This document shows, in pieces, positions 11,418 through 24,800 of a DNA stretch of 64,000 nt (position 1 is the first letter of the stretch; each line of letters begins with the position of its first letter). Origin of the DNA: Nilaparvata lugens (taxonomy: Eukaryota; Arthropoda; Insecta; Hemiptera; Delphacidae); assembly GCF_014356525.2 (NCBI RefSeq), contig NC_052516.1, positions 26,857,796 to 26,921,795 on the forward strand. Direction: 5' to 3'. Position numbers and translations under genes: made by a program. The notes under the pieces are model-generated. The model worked only from the letters and a program-made list of their open reading frames with translations, ran no database searches and had not been told where the DNA came from.

Positions 11418-11633
11418 TGAGGTCCACTTTATAATGACAGTATTTGATCAACTTTGGTTTTGCTATCCTTGTCTATCATTCGACAAAGCCGAATGATAAA
11501 GGTACTATCCTTTTCTAGGTCCACAACGATGCCAAGTATGTTTTTGACAGTGTAGAAATATAATTAATTAATGCAGAGAATCGGCATCGCTATTCTTCTA
11601 TCTTTATTCACTGTCATTATAACGTGGACCTCA
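11418..11633. mobile_element. GAGGTCCAC-family MITE, copy 2
   Basis: Left end TGAGGTCCACTTTATAATGA and right end TCATTATAACGTGGACCTCA are inverted repeats of the element at 9616. The interior is shorter (216 bp in total), so it is a deletion derivative. Confidence 0.65.
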
Positions 11634-14175
11634 CTAGAGTAAGTTTCACAGTTTTGTTAGCATATTGGTTATTGTGTTCGTGTCAAGTTAGTAGATATAC
11701 GTAGGGGTAAACCCTTTCCCACCCAACCAATGACACACTTTGATTTAAAACCCTCCTCCCCTCTAGACATCCCTGAATGTGAGATATGAGTATGTTGTGT
11801 TCAATGTACGTAATATGGGATTGTGTTTGGTTGTTGTTCAAAATTGAGGTTTCTAATTTTCTGTCTTACTTTGTCGATTAACCATCTAAGAGGTTTCCCA
11901 GAGAATGTGATTTGAAGAGGTTATAATTCCTTCAGAATGAAGTGCTGTAAATTCTGACTAAAAACTGCTTGGTAACATAGCTTTACAAAAATACGAATAT
12001 AATAAAAGAGGGAAAGTGATTAGGCCTAGTTTTAGTAATATTTGGAGAAATATCATAAATAGGAATATTCTCTCCGGGTTATTCGGAATATCTCAAATTA
12101 GATAAGTGGCATCCTCTCAGTTTAAAGACTGAATTCTCGAGATCAGATCCACCAACTGACAGTGATCAACTCTCAATCAATTCACTTTATTCACGGTGGT
12201 TCGGAACCAACTTAAAACTGTACGTTCATTTATATTCTATTATATCATTCCTCCTATCATTCATGTATGCGTTTCTCTCATATAGACAATTGAATATAAG
12301 AGCTTGATCCTAGAGAAAATGCAATTAATTAATAATGGAAAATACCCATGTTCTCAACATTTATATTTCCATGATATTCTAGGATTCTAGGTGAGCAGTG
12401 CCAGTTTGAGATGAAATGTAACATAGTCTGTATGGGGAAAAATATAGATAAAATGTAACTTTTCAGCTTGAAAATTACCTATGGTCGAAACTAGTTGAAA
12501 TATTCTAAAGTTTTTATTAAAGGGTACTACAAGTTTTTATATTGTTTTTATTAATAAAATGTAACATATTTGAAAAAAAAAGTATATCTCCTGGATCTGG
12601 AATGTGACAGCTTGTTCACGATAAGTACCATTGCTCAATGTCAGAGTCGAACGTCATGGGCTGTTGACTTCATCATAACCTTTTTACTTCTTTCATCCAC
12701 TCTCTCTCTCTTCTTCTTCTTCTTCTCTTTCTACTTCTACCCCTTTACTTCTTTTTTACCATTATCACCAGTGCCTTATTCTATCACTTAGTGCTTCAAG
12801 ACAAGACAGCAGAGATCACGTAGTATTCAGTCAAGGACAAAAAAGTAAACAAAAACCGAAAGTGTAAGAAAGGTATCAGAGGTGTGTGAGTGTGTACGTG
12901 AAGGAAATTGCAGGATAAGAAGAAGGAAAGAAGGATGAGGAAAGGATAGAGAAAGGAGGAGGATTCGGTTGCTTTGAGGTAAATTCACTTAGAGTTCAAT
13001 ACATAGATAGAATGTAATGTTATATTGACCGCAACCACTATTATTGAATACTGGACAAATGTGTTGAATGGGATCTACCGCAGGCATTCAACGATTACTG
13101 TGGCATTGGAAAAAGTGCTCTTTTTATTAATCAATCGAACATAGTTTGGTTCCAATACTGAGCAGGTGTGTTCTGTGGAGAAATTCTTTCGGACAAATTA
13201 TTCAGATTACGGTATCATTTATCATACAAGTACGGAATCCGACAAAAAAATTCCAGCTTTAAAATGTAGTTACAAAGAATAAGGAAGATACAGAAAATAT
13301 TCCATCATTGATGAACTTGATAGCATAGCGATTTTACATTATTACGTTTGATAAAGTATATCATCTGTCGATTGATGTCCTCCATAGTTCATTGTCGATA
13401 CATCAACATAGTGTTTCTTCACTACTTTTGATAAATTGAAATAATTCACTCATGATACTCAGGTAATTGATACTCTTCATTGCTTTACGTGATTTTTTTA
13501 TTCATGCGTGCACATTTTACATTCAATGTTTCACATTTGTCAGTTAGGTACAATAAAAATCTTACAATTTGTCAGGTCGTCCGTGTATATTTGAAGTCAA
13601 AAATAAAGATGATATTATAATTTCACTAGATTAATTTCTCACACTGTATATAAGAAAAACTTCATCAAACTGTAAAAACATCTCTCTTGTAGACTCTTGA
13701 ATGTTCTGCTATTTGAAGTATCGAGAATTTCCACTGGTAGCGCGTTTAAGATCCTTTGATTCACATGCTCTTGCTCGTGTTACTTCTTTTGTCATGGTTG
13801 TCTCTCCATTAAAGTTCATGAAGACTTTTGGGACGATATTTGTACATCATTTAAGAGTCCAAAAGAGTCACAAGGTGATAAATCTTAGTGACCTTGAGAC
13901 TTTTCAAAAACAAATACACACAAAACTATGAGAATCTTTGGGAAAAACTACTACAAGCGTTTCAATAAATATAATTTTTAAAGTAAAATAATGAGGAACG
14001 GTTGGTGTTAATTATTAAGTGTTTAACAATAGTAGTGTATTTTCTGTACCTCATTTTTTTCGTAAATTACTTTCAATATTTCACTGTCGGATACTGCCAA
14101 AAATAAAGCCAGAGATACACTTGTCATTCAGCGTTTTGATCCCACTCCGATCCGATCACGGATAATTACGGCCTA
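11634..14175. other. Upstream region of the secreted-protein gene; no coding exon seen
   Basis: I recognise no coding exon or repeat of known type in this 2.5 kb. The ORF at 13701..13931 has no family resemblance. A purine-rich segment at about 12780..12978 ends in a donor-like GAG|GTAAAT and could be a 5'-UTR exon of the gene whose first coding exon is preceded by an acceptor at 15857; this is a guess. A tract at 14107..14165 resembles the MITE end at 48300. Confidence 0.3.
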
Positions 14176-15119
14176 TCCTATTATATTAAGCGAGAAATTT
14201 CTGTATTTATATATCTGGTTATTTATGTTTAACGGATTTCGAAAACGGCTCTAACGATTTTCACGAAATTTGGAACATAGTAGGTTTATGATATAAAGAT
14301 TCGATTATAGGTCTCATCCTTGGGAAAACCCTCTGAACGACATTAAAAGGATAATAATTCATCCTTGGCTGAAACAGCTGTGGATAGTAAAAAAGTGAGT
14401 GACCGAGTGAGTATGTGAAAAATCAAAATATCACATCCCCGAAGTTCATAAGATGACATATAGCCAGCTGTGAAATATGAACACGATCATTTTAGAGAAT
14501 ATTGTGTTCTGTTTATCTTCTTATAAATAAAAATCGAGCCTCAAATTTTGACATTCAATAACTTTTTCATGTGTGCACCGAATTTGATGATTCTTTTTTA
14601 GTTGTGTTTGTTATGTTCAGGACCAGGTTTATGGCCTATTTATGGTTTATGACTTCAGGACTCTTTCCTACGGTCCTTCAAAGTTTACGCATGTAATCCT
14701 TACGGGAGAATTGTGAACTGGCCATACACAGAAATAAAAATCAGCTGTTATAATCATTACAACAGCCGACGGTAAATAGTACACAAGAATGTGTGCTGCT
14801 CCATAACCAAGCATGTATTTTATTCTAAACGCGTCGACTAAAAACAAAATGACTGTTCTGTGTGAGACCATCCAGCAGTGCCGATGCGGCCTCAGGTTAA
14901 AGACTTACATGCTCTAAAGACATTGCTTTGTTTCGAATAATTGTGCAGTCTTTGGTGTTCAGAATTAATTGATTTTTAGTAAATTATTTATTTTGCAGTT
15001 AGAAAATTATCTAAATAAATAAAATACCGCATCGCGCCTCCTCAGGTGTGCATCCAGCTAAAGTTTGTCATGAGATGCATTAAACTATTTGGCGGTACGA
15101 AGTTCGCCGGGTCAGCTAG
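14176..15119 (+). mobile_element. Non-autonomous Helitron-like element
   Basis: Begins with TC after an A (TCCTATTATATTAAGCGAG) and ends with CTAG before a T (TTCGCCGGGTCAGCTAG, preceded by the short inverted repeat ACGAAGTTCG). These are the three diagnostic Helitron features: 5' TC, a 3' hairpin followed by CTRR, and insertion between A and T. It carries no Rep/helicase coding. Its 5' part recurs at 6955, 52140 and, inverted, 58748..59113. The two ends could belong to different nested copies, so the full span is less certain than either end. Confidence 0.5.
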
Positions 15120-15857
15120 TCAAAAAATTGATCTGACGTGTGTCCTCACCTCCACTCTTCCTCCTCCTCCTACTTTTTCACCTTCTTCCACAGATGTACC
15201 GTACTGGAAAATATTGCATGTTCCACGCTCGCTTTTCGTACGGTTTCCTTCATTTTTTCCCCGAGATAAGTAAACAGGCGAATAGGAAGAAGGAGAGAGA
15301 GAAAACATACGGAGAAAGAGAGAGTGGGACAAAGAGAGAAAGCAGCAATAAGCGTGAAGAAGCTGAGAAAAAGCGACAGGCAGAGAAAAAATCCAAAAAT
15401 GATGTGAGACATTGTCGTTAGTAGCTTGTCAGATTTATATTGTAGAAAAAGACACCGGTATAATATGAGAATGTTGATTAAAAGAAAAGTATGGTGCTCG
15501 GGAGTAAACTAGGATATGAGAAAGAAAGTCGCAAGGAATGAGTATGACAACGGTTTACCAATGGAATATAGATATGTATAAAGCTAGAAATTTATTGATA
15601 GATGATGTTTTAATAATAATTATTATTAGTTCTATAATTATTTGTTCAATATCAGTCCTTTCTCAAAAGAATTTGGATAAAGATGAAGGTGATACGAAAG
15701 AAGTTTGATAAACTTATGTTTGAGAGCTTTTTCTTCGTAATTTGTCCAACTGAAAAAGTATATGTGGAGACTGTATTTTGATCTTACAATATACTCGTAG
15801 TTACGTACCGTATCTTTTGAATTTTGAAATATCTTGAGTATTTTCTATCTGTTACAG
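15120..15857. other. 5' flank or intron of the secreted-protein gene
   Basis: No coding exon is supported. There is a purine-rich GAGAGA stretch at about 15290..15400. It ends in a polypyrimidine-poor but usable acceptor (CTGTTACAG at 15857) just 6 bp before the start codon, implying that an intron precedes the first coding exon. Confidence 0.4.
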
Positions 15858-15863
15858 GCAATT

Positions 15864-18800
15864 ATGGAGAGTAATACAGGCCTTTGCTTGAGTCTTCTTC
15901 TGCTCACATGTGTGGTATGCAGTTTGGGATTTAGTGGAGATGACAAATTCATCAAGAAATATGCTATGATGAAGGTGAGTTGCTCTTCCGTTATAGCTAT
16001 ATCACTCATAGAATACGAGGGTAAAGCTGCGTTTACACCAAAGTTATTGACAAAAAATGTTAATAGCTTAATCCTTATAGATTCTATGAGATTGAACGGA
16101 ACTTGACATGTTCGGTTGATACTGCAACTCAGTGGAGTGATGGGGAGAAAGTTTTGGAATGCATAGGTGACTCATTCACTGACACCCCATCCAATAGTTT
16201 TGTGCAGCAAAAAAACTGACATTCAGTTTGCCATTCAGTCGCGACAGTGCATAAGATAGGGAAAGACTGTATACGGGGACTGTAAACGAACCAATAACAC
16301 AGAATTGATGGCTTTGCTTGGTGTACCTTATTGGGCTATGAAATGGTAATCATCCATATGTCATAGGCGTAAAATAATCCAAGAAGTTGGAAAAAGTAAT
16401 TATACTATTAATTATTATGTTTTGACAGTAGAAAACAGAGTACATAACAATTGGGAAATTGGATGTTGTAAAAAGTACAACATGCGACTGCTCGTGTGAT
16501 TGAGTAGGGCGCGATCACCGGAAGGCTATAGTACCGGTAGGCTTCAATGAGTTTGAAATTTTATTCTGGAAATAATATTAAGTCTAATAGGATACCGTAT
16601 ACTAAAGTTGTTCCTTCATTAGCAATAAATCGCGTATAATAATATTAATCACCAATGAGATAAATTACCCCTTTTTTGTTGACCAGTCTCAATCACAACC
16701 ATTAATTATGGTTATGGTAATGGAAAACGCATGATTCAAAATATAGTACACTACTGTACCACACATATGGATTATAATTCATGAACGAGTCATAGCTTAG
16801 TTCGATTTCCTTGCCTAATAGCCATCACGTCGTGATTGATTGCTGATATTTGTTGCTCTAGGCAAGAAAGTTGAATTCAGCTTAGTTTTGTATCACGAAT
16901 TGTTCATAAATCAATGAGACAATACTATAACATATAGCCGATGGCTTGATCAAAGACAGACAGCCGAAATTTAGAGGAATTGTTGTATCAACTACACCTT
17001 TTCCAACTGTATTTGAGAAAGTATCAATTGTAATTGAGAATAGTCATTTGTATTTGAGAAAACGTCAGATGTAAATGAGAATAGTCAATTGGATTTGAGT
17101 AGTCATCACTTGTAATTGAGAATAGTGAATTTTATTTGAAAAAGTATCATTTCAATTTGAGAACCTAAGATTTGGAATCGAGAAGTTGTCAGTTTTAATT
17201 GGAAAATGATTTTGAAAAACCAGTACTTCCAGTACTTATATTTTTCATAACTGTACTCATATAAAATAATATATGATAAAATATTTAATATTCCAATAAA
17301 AATTTTAGTTTTTGAATAAAACATTATTTTCAAGCCCCAAAATCTATTGAAGAATTGCCAAATTGTTTGATCAAGAGATTCAATTGATTGATGATTAAGT
17401 TCAATTGCGCCGTAAACATAAGAATTTGATCTTCATCAAGTGCATTATTCCAAAAAATGTTTGGAGACAAAAGTCGCGTTGACAATATAAACATAGAAAT
17501 GATACTCATCAATCATTCGTGAACCGTACAGGGGAAATACTTTTACCATTGGAAATATTAGTTTGCCCCCATGCAAAGCCTATGGTAGTAATTGGAATAC
17601 TGTGTACGTAGTACAGTATCCTTTCTGGGAAAATTGGGGAATTTTCTCATTTTCAATTGATATCTTCTCATTTACATTTGACCATTTCTCAAATACAATT
17701 CACTACTCTCAATTACATGTGATGACTTCCCAAATACAATTGACTATTCTCATCTACATCTGACATTCTCTCAATGTGGCTTAAAAGTGACTATTCTCAA
17801 ATACAATTGATAGTTTCTCAAATTAACTTGATACTTTCTCGAATACAATTGGAAAAGGTGTAGAAGCTGGAAGCATGGAACACTGTTTGAAAATACCTAT
17901 TTATTATTATTGTCTACCTAGACCTATATAGTAAAAAATCTTTCAAAATTCATGAAATGTCGAATTATTTTTTCTTAGTATTTAGCACCTAGCATCCGTG
18001 GTCCGTAATCTAGTGGATTACGCCTAGAGGTCCCCCTCATATGGACAAAAGTCACTCTAGCCAAGTCACTCCCGTGTTGTCAGATGGGCACGTTAAATTG
18101 TCGGTCCGGGTTGAAGTAAGACATTTATTGAAGTTTTTCGGTTCATCTTTTGATAGTTTGACACCTTGTGAGACCGGACTCCCCATTCCGACATTCGAAT
18201 GTCGTAAGGCCCATTGACAGACCAAATATAATTTGGCAAGGTGGGACCTTGCCGCAAGGGACTCCACTCCAACAAAAAACAATACGATGTTTACTTTTAC
18301 TTTTTTACTTCCAACTTCATGAAAAAGTGTCAATAATCCAAACATAACCTAGAAACCTTTTGAATTGCAGGTTTATGAGAGCTGCTTTGGACCCGAGGTG
18401 GTGAAGGAGGTGCGCAAAGAAATGAAAATGGCAACAGCAAAGTGTTCAGGCCTAATGCCAAGCTCGTTTCCAATCATGTCCAACAAAATCCACCATCAGG
18501 CTCCTTCAGCTGGCCAGCTGTCTCCAACAAAACAACAGCTGATCGCTTTGCACCAGTTGGCACACCAGCAGTCAGAGTCACTGCACCACTTGGCAAACCA
18601 GCAATCGCAGTCTGACTCAGCTGGTGAGTTTCACAAGTTCCAACTCAGACTTGAAATAGCTATACATTAGTAGGACAGATCTGTCTCCAAGGTAGTATGA
18701 AAAAATTGGTACTATAGTAGTATCTATAAATATAGTTATTTGTGCAACTAGTGCGCAAAGTGACAGTTTGCTGCACCGAAAGAAACGTTTACGAGCCGTA

Positions 18801-21800
18801 GGCGAAGGCGGAATGGTTTTTTGAGTGCAGCAGAGGAACTTTGTGCACGTATTTCACATTAAATTTTTCCTACAGTTACCATTGAATATGAAAAGTGGGT
18901 AATTACGGGTAAAATTCCCTGAAATCCATCAAATGTATATCTGTGTAATTTTATTATTAATAAAGAAAATAGAATAATGTAGCAGTGTTTGAATGGCGGG
19001 GCGGCTGTCATCCACTGTTGTCCACCGCCTCAATATTCCTTATAACGTGCACCACAGTCACAGTTACCAACTTAATTTTGATTTTGCTGCACTGGTGCTA
19101 CATATAACCTACTAACTTTTTTGCGTTGCCATGTTGCAAATCTGGAGTGCAGAAAAAAATTTTCCTGCACTAGAGCAGAAAAGTGATTCTTTGCGTTCTG
19201 TAATCAATGCAGGAATGGCCACTTTTCAAGGTAACTGTAGGAAAAATATATTGTACTGATTGAAATGATGTTATTTTTGGACCAATAGGAAGTCAGCATG
19301 CAGCTGGAGCCACACCCATTCACATGCCACACAAGACATCTCCACTTCAGATTGCATCAGATGCTTCAAACAAGAATACATCTCCATCATTCGATCTGCA
19401 AAAGCTACAGCAAGCCATCCTAGATGGATACAACAAGCATGTGGCTGTGAGTATTTTCATCCACCTATTTTATTAATTTCTGTTCATAAAGAAGCTAAAA
19501 GAAAATGAAAATAGTCAACATAGTTAACCATTACATTCAAGAAAATGTCTGTAATATCATTTTTATTGATAGCTGTAATACACCTACACGGTGTTCCTTC
19601 CATATGGATAGATACCAGTACCACTCACCAACAAAAATCCTCATTAATATTTTTTTAATAATGAAGTGAACTGTTTATTATCTTCAAATTGATGATTTAT
19701 CTAGAAAAAGATATGGAGCTGAACTACATTTCAAGAAGGCTAGTAATACTTTGGAAAATCAACACTTTTGTTACTGAATTATTAATATCTAATATTTTAT
19801 TTCTAGGTACCTAATTTCTGAACTAAAATTGTTTGTAAATAGTAGAAGTAATTTCATCATCAAATATTGATTCAGATAATAATATAGAGTAATTGGACAG
19901 TTATTCTTACGTTATATTTTTGTCATTTGTCATACCAATAATTTTTTTTCTATAAATCATCATCTATTATCATGCTTTGTCAAGTGAAGGATGGATATAA
20001 TAAGAATTTGCAATGAAGAGTAGCCCTTAACCAAAGATTTTAGCTTGATGCTGAACCAAACCTAAGCCACATTTCATTGTTTAATAATTCAGGATGATTC
20101 AAGTAAGTTCAAGTAAGTTACAATACATTCTGGTTCATACACGAATCTACAATAAATTACAGTACAACAGCCAATTATGCAGCAAATTTCACATATTATG
20201 AAAACTTATTAATTACAATGAAGATTGAATGCAACATTAGAATATTGATAGTATAGTATTGTAATATAACTACATAAATCAGCGGTGTTTCAACAATGAA
20301 TAAATGATAATTTCAATGAATAAATATACACCCCACTATATATTATATGTGTTGGGGTATAAGTAATTAGTTGCTTATTGCGTGTAATAATTACTATTTA
20401 CAAACTTCATTCACTGATATGGGATTAAAGTTTTTTATAATAAAATTAGTAAAAATGTATAATACAAACAAACAAAATTATGGAATTAGTAAATAAATAT
20501 TAATGTTCTATTAAGGATAATAATAAGAAAGGTTATTTTTAGAAAAATGAAAAACAGTAAAGAGTGGAATGAAGAATAAATAGTTTCAATATTTACAGTC
20601 TAACTAAATTTTCACAATTTTCCACTCCAATATCAACCAACCAGGAAAATAAACTTTTCTTGAACCTGTGTCTATTGAATTCTTCCCTAATGTAACTTGG
20701 TATTGAATTATAAATTTTTGGTCCCAAATATGTGTAGTTTCTTTGCCCAAATGTAGTGTTCATCCTTGGTACTATTGAATACGTGTTTCTCTGCCTTGTT
20801 TGATGGTTATGATCTGCCAGTCTTATGTGTTCGTTGTTTCTCCTCATTCGCGTGATGATAGCCTGGATGTAGAGTTGTCTTACACTCAGTACTTTACTGT
20901 CCTTGAAAAGAATGTTCGTGGGGAATTGATTCTCCTTGAAGCCTATTATTTTTAGTATTCGTTTTTGAAGTTTATAGAGAGGTTCAACATGTGTAAAATT
21001 CGTAGCTCCCCAGATAATTATGACGTATCTTAAAATTGATTGCACTAAAGAAAAATAAACAGTTTTTAATGTCTCATAGTTGAGGATTTTACGGAGTTGA
21101 TAGAATTTGTAGAGAAGCTTCCTGATCCGGGTAATTGATAGATTAATGTGCTTGTCCCATTTGAATTTGTTGTCCACTATTGTTCCTAAATATTTTATTT
21201 CATTGACTTGTTGAATTGAAGGGCAATCACACGGGTTGTTGGTGCTTCCACAGTGATGCAGGATTATTGAAGAATCCGGTGGTCTCGTCCGTTCTGTCAG
21301 AGAAAAGGCTAAAAATTTCGTTTTTGTTGCATTTACTGTAAGCAAATTTTCTCTTAACCATTTATCGACTTTGATCAATTCTTCCTGTGCCAGATTAAAA
21401 ACTTCCTCCCAGGTGTTTCCTTCAAATAGTATACACGTATCATCAGCAAAAGCTATTACTCTTCCTCTTATCTTAATTGAACATAGCTCATTTGCATATG
21501 CCAAATACAGTTGATTATGTTGAAAAGGATTGAATAGAGATTTCTGTCTATTTCAGCAGCAATCATCAGCCACAGCCCAACAAACCCCCGCCCTTCAGCC
21601 ATCCACAGGCAACCTGGTTCCCATTCAATACCCACAACAACCATCCCAGCAATTCCGGCCCTATCAGGCTGCCCAACCACCTGTCACCTACAACAGCCTC
21701 CCTGCCCAAGCACCCTTCCCTCCCCAGTATGCCCAACCAGCCCCAGCCCCCACCTATCCCATGTTCTATCCCTCTAATGGCGCCCAAAATGGCCCCCAAA

Positions 21801-24800
21801 TGTACACAAATGGCGCCCAACCTGTACAAAATGGCGCCCAACTATACACAAATGGTGCCCAAACGTTCCCAAATGGTGCACAACAATTCCAAAATGGCGC
21901 CCAACAGTTCCAAAATGGTGGTGCTCAGCTGTACCAGCCTCAGCAGACAGGATACTTTGCTGCACAGCCTTCTGGAAACTTCTACCAGGCACAGCCAGCC
22001 TACTATCAGCAGCCATACTTTGGCAACCAACGGGCATCACGTGACCTGGACATCAGGGGCCAGCTGGAGACACTGACCACCAAAATGGAGACCAGAGTCA
22101 GGAATGTCACATGTGTCATGCAGGAGCTTGGATATGTGAGTTTATGATAACCATTTTGGATTTATGAAATATTATCATGTTACTATCCAGGTTGGTCTAC
22201 TGGTCTGAGGAGGTATTCCACCCTCCAATCTGCTAACACTGCTTGATTGTGGGTTTTAATCACACTGCATGGTTGGCTAGGACATTCTGTCATCTCATCA
22301 AGCAGTGACAAGGCAGTTTATTCAAGTAATAAACTAAAATATTATTCAATAAATTCAAGTTATAATGACTCTTAATATAGTCTCATCAAATCATTAGTCT
22401 TTACTGTACAATATTTTGCTCTTATATGGTATTAGAATTCGTATGAATTCATTCCAACTGTGATTAAAAATAGAAAGACAAATAGAAAATTTAGAGGACA
22501 ATATCTTCAATAGCAAGCATAAATTTTTATATATGTCATTATGTGTATATCAGAACTTTATCCATCTCTCATGTGATGGTTATGTACTCTTGTAGCCTAC
22601 TTCCTAACAATTGATACAAAAATAACAATTAAAATTAATCATCATCACAGTCAGTAACGTGATATGAAACGAATTGATCATGTAAAACATACATCACTTG
22701 AATTGAATTTGCTTTAAATTAAAATATGGTATGTCATATTATCAGAATAAAATACTTGCATAGGTACTTTATAAATTAGTAACAAAGTATGGTAGAATAT
22801 TTATAATCAATAATGATAGTAATGATATTAGAGGTGACTTGATGGCTAAAGCCAATTACACACACAAACACACATCAATATTTGGAAGTCCAATTTTCAC
22901 ATTCCTTATAAATTCTACCACATTGAATGGAACTTGGCATGATGTGTCCATCATGTGTTCACCAAGTTATGTTCAATCTAATAGATTTGATGAGGGCAGC
23001 AATTAATTGAACATCCAGAGATTGATGTGGCCTAAGGTCTGATGTCCTTTGTTTAAGCCCGTAACTGGTTAATTTCATGGCCTCTGTGACTCAACATGAC
23101 CCAACGACTGTTTTTAAGCATCCAGGACAGACATGTTTAGCATGTTCATCCAGAACACAGAAGTGGCCAAAGAAAAAATATTTCTTAGGCCATGCTTTGA
23201 ACTGAATAATAGAGCCAGCATCTGATTCACTTGACTACGGACACTCAATATATCCAATATATTCAGTAAAATAAACTTCAAATCTTATTAAGACTACTTA
23301 CCTATCACTGTCTTTAAATTTTCAATTAATTAAAACACATCTATAAGTTTCAGATACAAGAGCATGGCTAGTGAAATTCACTAAAATATTGAATCACTTT
23401 CATTTCCTTAGAACTGAAAATTTGATTCATACATTATACAGTGCTCTAAAATGTCTAAAGCTCTATGACCAATAGTTATTTATATTTTTAATTGAAAATG
23501 TTTCAGTTGGATGATAAATTGGAGCCGGCCTATGAGAAGATGGTGGAAAGAATCAACAGGCTGCCAGTGGCTGACGACCTGAAGCGAGACATGACAGACG
23601 GAGTCGAATTCTGCAAGCAATTCTCCCAGTGCGTTCCCGATGAGAGGAAAGACAAACTGGCCCGCGAAATGGTTCGACCCATGTTTTTCTTCAGGTGTTA
23701 CAAGGTGAATAATTGATGAAATATCGAGGAAATTACTGAAAATGAGAAGTCACTGGAGAATTTAAAATGAGAAGTCATCTGCTTCTCAGGGGAAAGTTAC
23801 CAATGCAGAATAATTTATAGTTGATCATAAAAGTAGTTTTTTACTATTTTTCCAACTTCCCAACAACAATTGTCCCAACTTCAGAGTCTATTGCTAAATG
23901 AAATCCAACCAAATCTTAACAACTGATGGATAGGATCAAGCTATAAACCAACGGAGCTACTGATGGATAGAATGAGCTAAGGTCTCATTTAGAATTATGT
24001 GATACAGCCTACTATTGTATTATGAGTTACAACCGCTTGATGTTCTCATTTGGTTTAACTCGCACTGTCAATTTTAACGACTGTGAGCTTTTCTGATGAA
24101 GAAAGTGGTCTTTGTTTAGACGTTTAGAGAATACAGTAAGGAATTTGTTTTCTAAAGGAATTTGAACTTCTTGAATTTATTTGAAGGATCTATAAAACAC
24201 TCCCTGAATATGTGTTCTTTTGGAATAGATGATGTTAACATTTGACATCAAGCATTCTTATATCAAGATTGCATTTTCTAAACTCTTTCGATCTAGTTAC
24301 CAAATACAATATTTTATTCTATAGTGAAATTCATTTTATAAAGTCAGCACCTGACATTAACATTGGTCTGCCATCCTTGTATGTCATTAAACAAAGCAGA
24401 TAGTTCTATCCTTTTCTAGCTCCGTACTGTGGCCAAATCGTTTATATGCTATGGAAACAACAGGAATATTTAATCTCAATTATGAAAATTTGTTATTCAA
24501 TCATAAATAATACATTTCCTCGACGAATAAAATATATTTGAAATAGAAATATAAAGCTCCGTACTGTGGCCAAATCGTTTATATGCTATGAAAACTACAT
24601 GAATATTTAATCTCAATTATGAAAATTTATTATTCAATCATAAATAATACATTTCCTCGTCGAATAAAATATATTTGAGATAGAATTGATCATTCAACAA
24701 TATTATATCAGATATACCCACTGGAATTATTTGAATCACGGCTATCTACTATAGAAGGCGGTGGGAAAAAGAGAATTGGCCACCATGCCCTCCTATCATT

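Noticed and set aside
13701..13931. 76-codon ORF upstream of the secreted-protein gene
   Set aside because: No family resemblance, no promoter or splice context; length is within chance for this composition.
15834..15863. Earlier ATG start for the secreted protein
   Set aside because: The acceptor CTGTTACAG at 15857 lies between it and ATG 15864; the downstream ATG directly starts the signal peptide.
21566..22076. Several ORFs overlapping exon 4 in other frames (G-R-H-F / M-A-P-N repeats)
   Set aside because: Shadows of the N-G-A-Q coding repeat in exon 4; the exon frame has matching splice phases.
22190..22340. Third SINE with tRNA-like head
   Set aside because: The B-box-like word is weak and no second copy was found in the window, so I mention it only within the intron entry.
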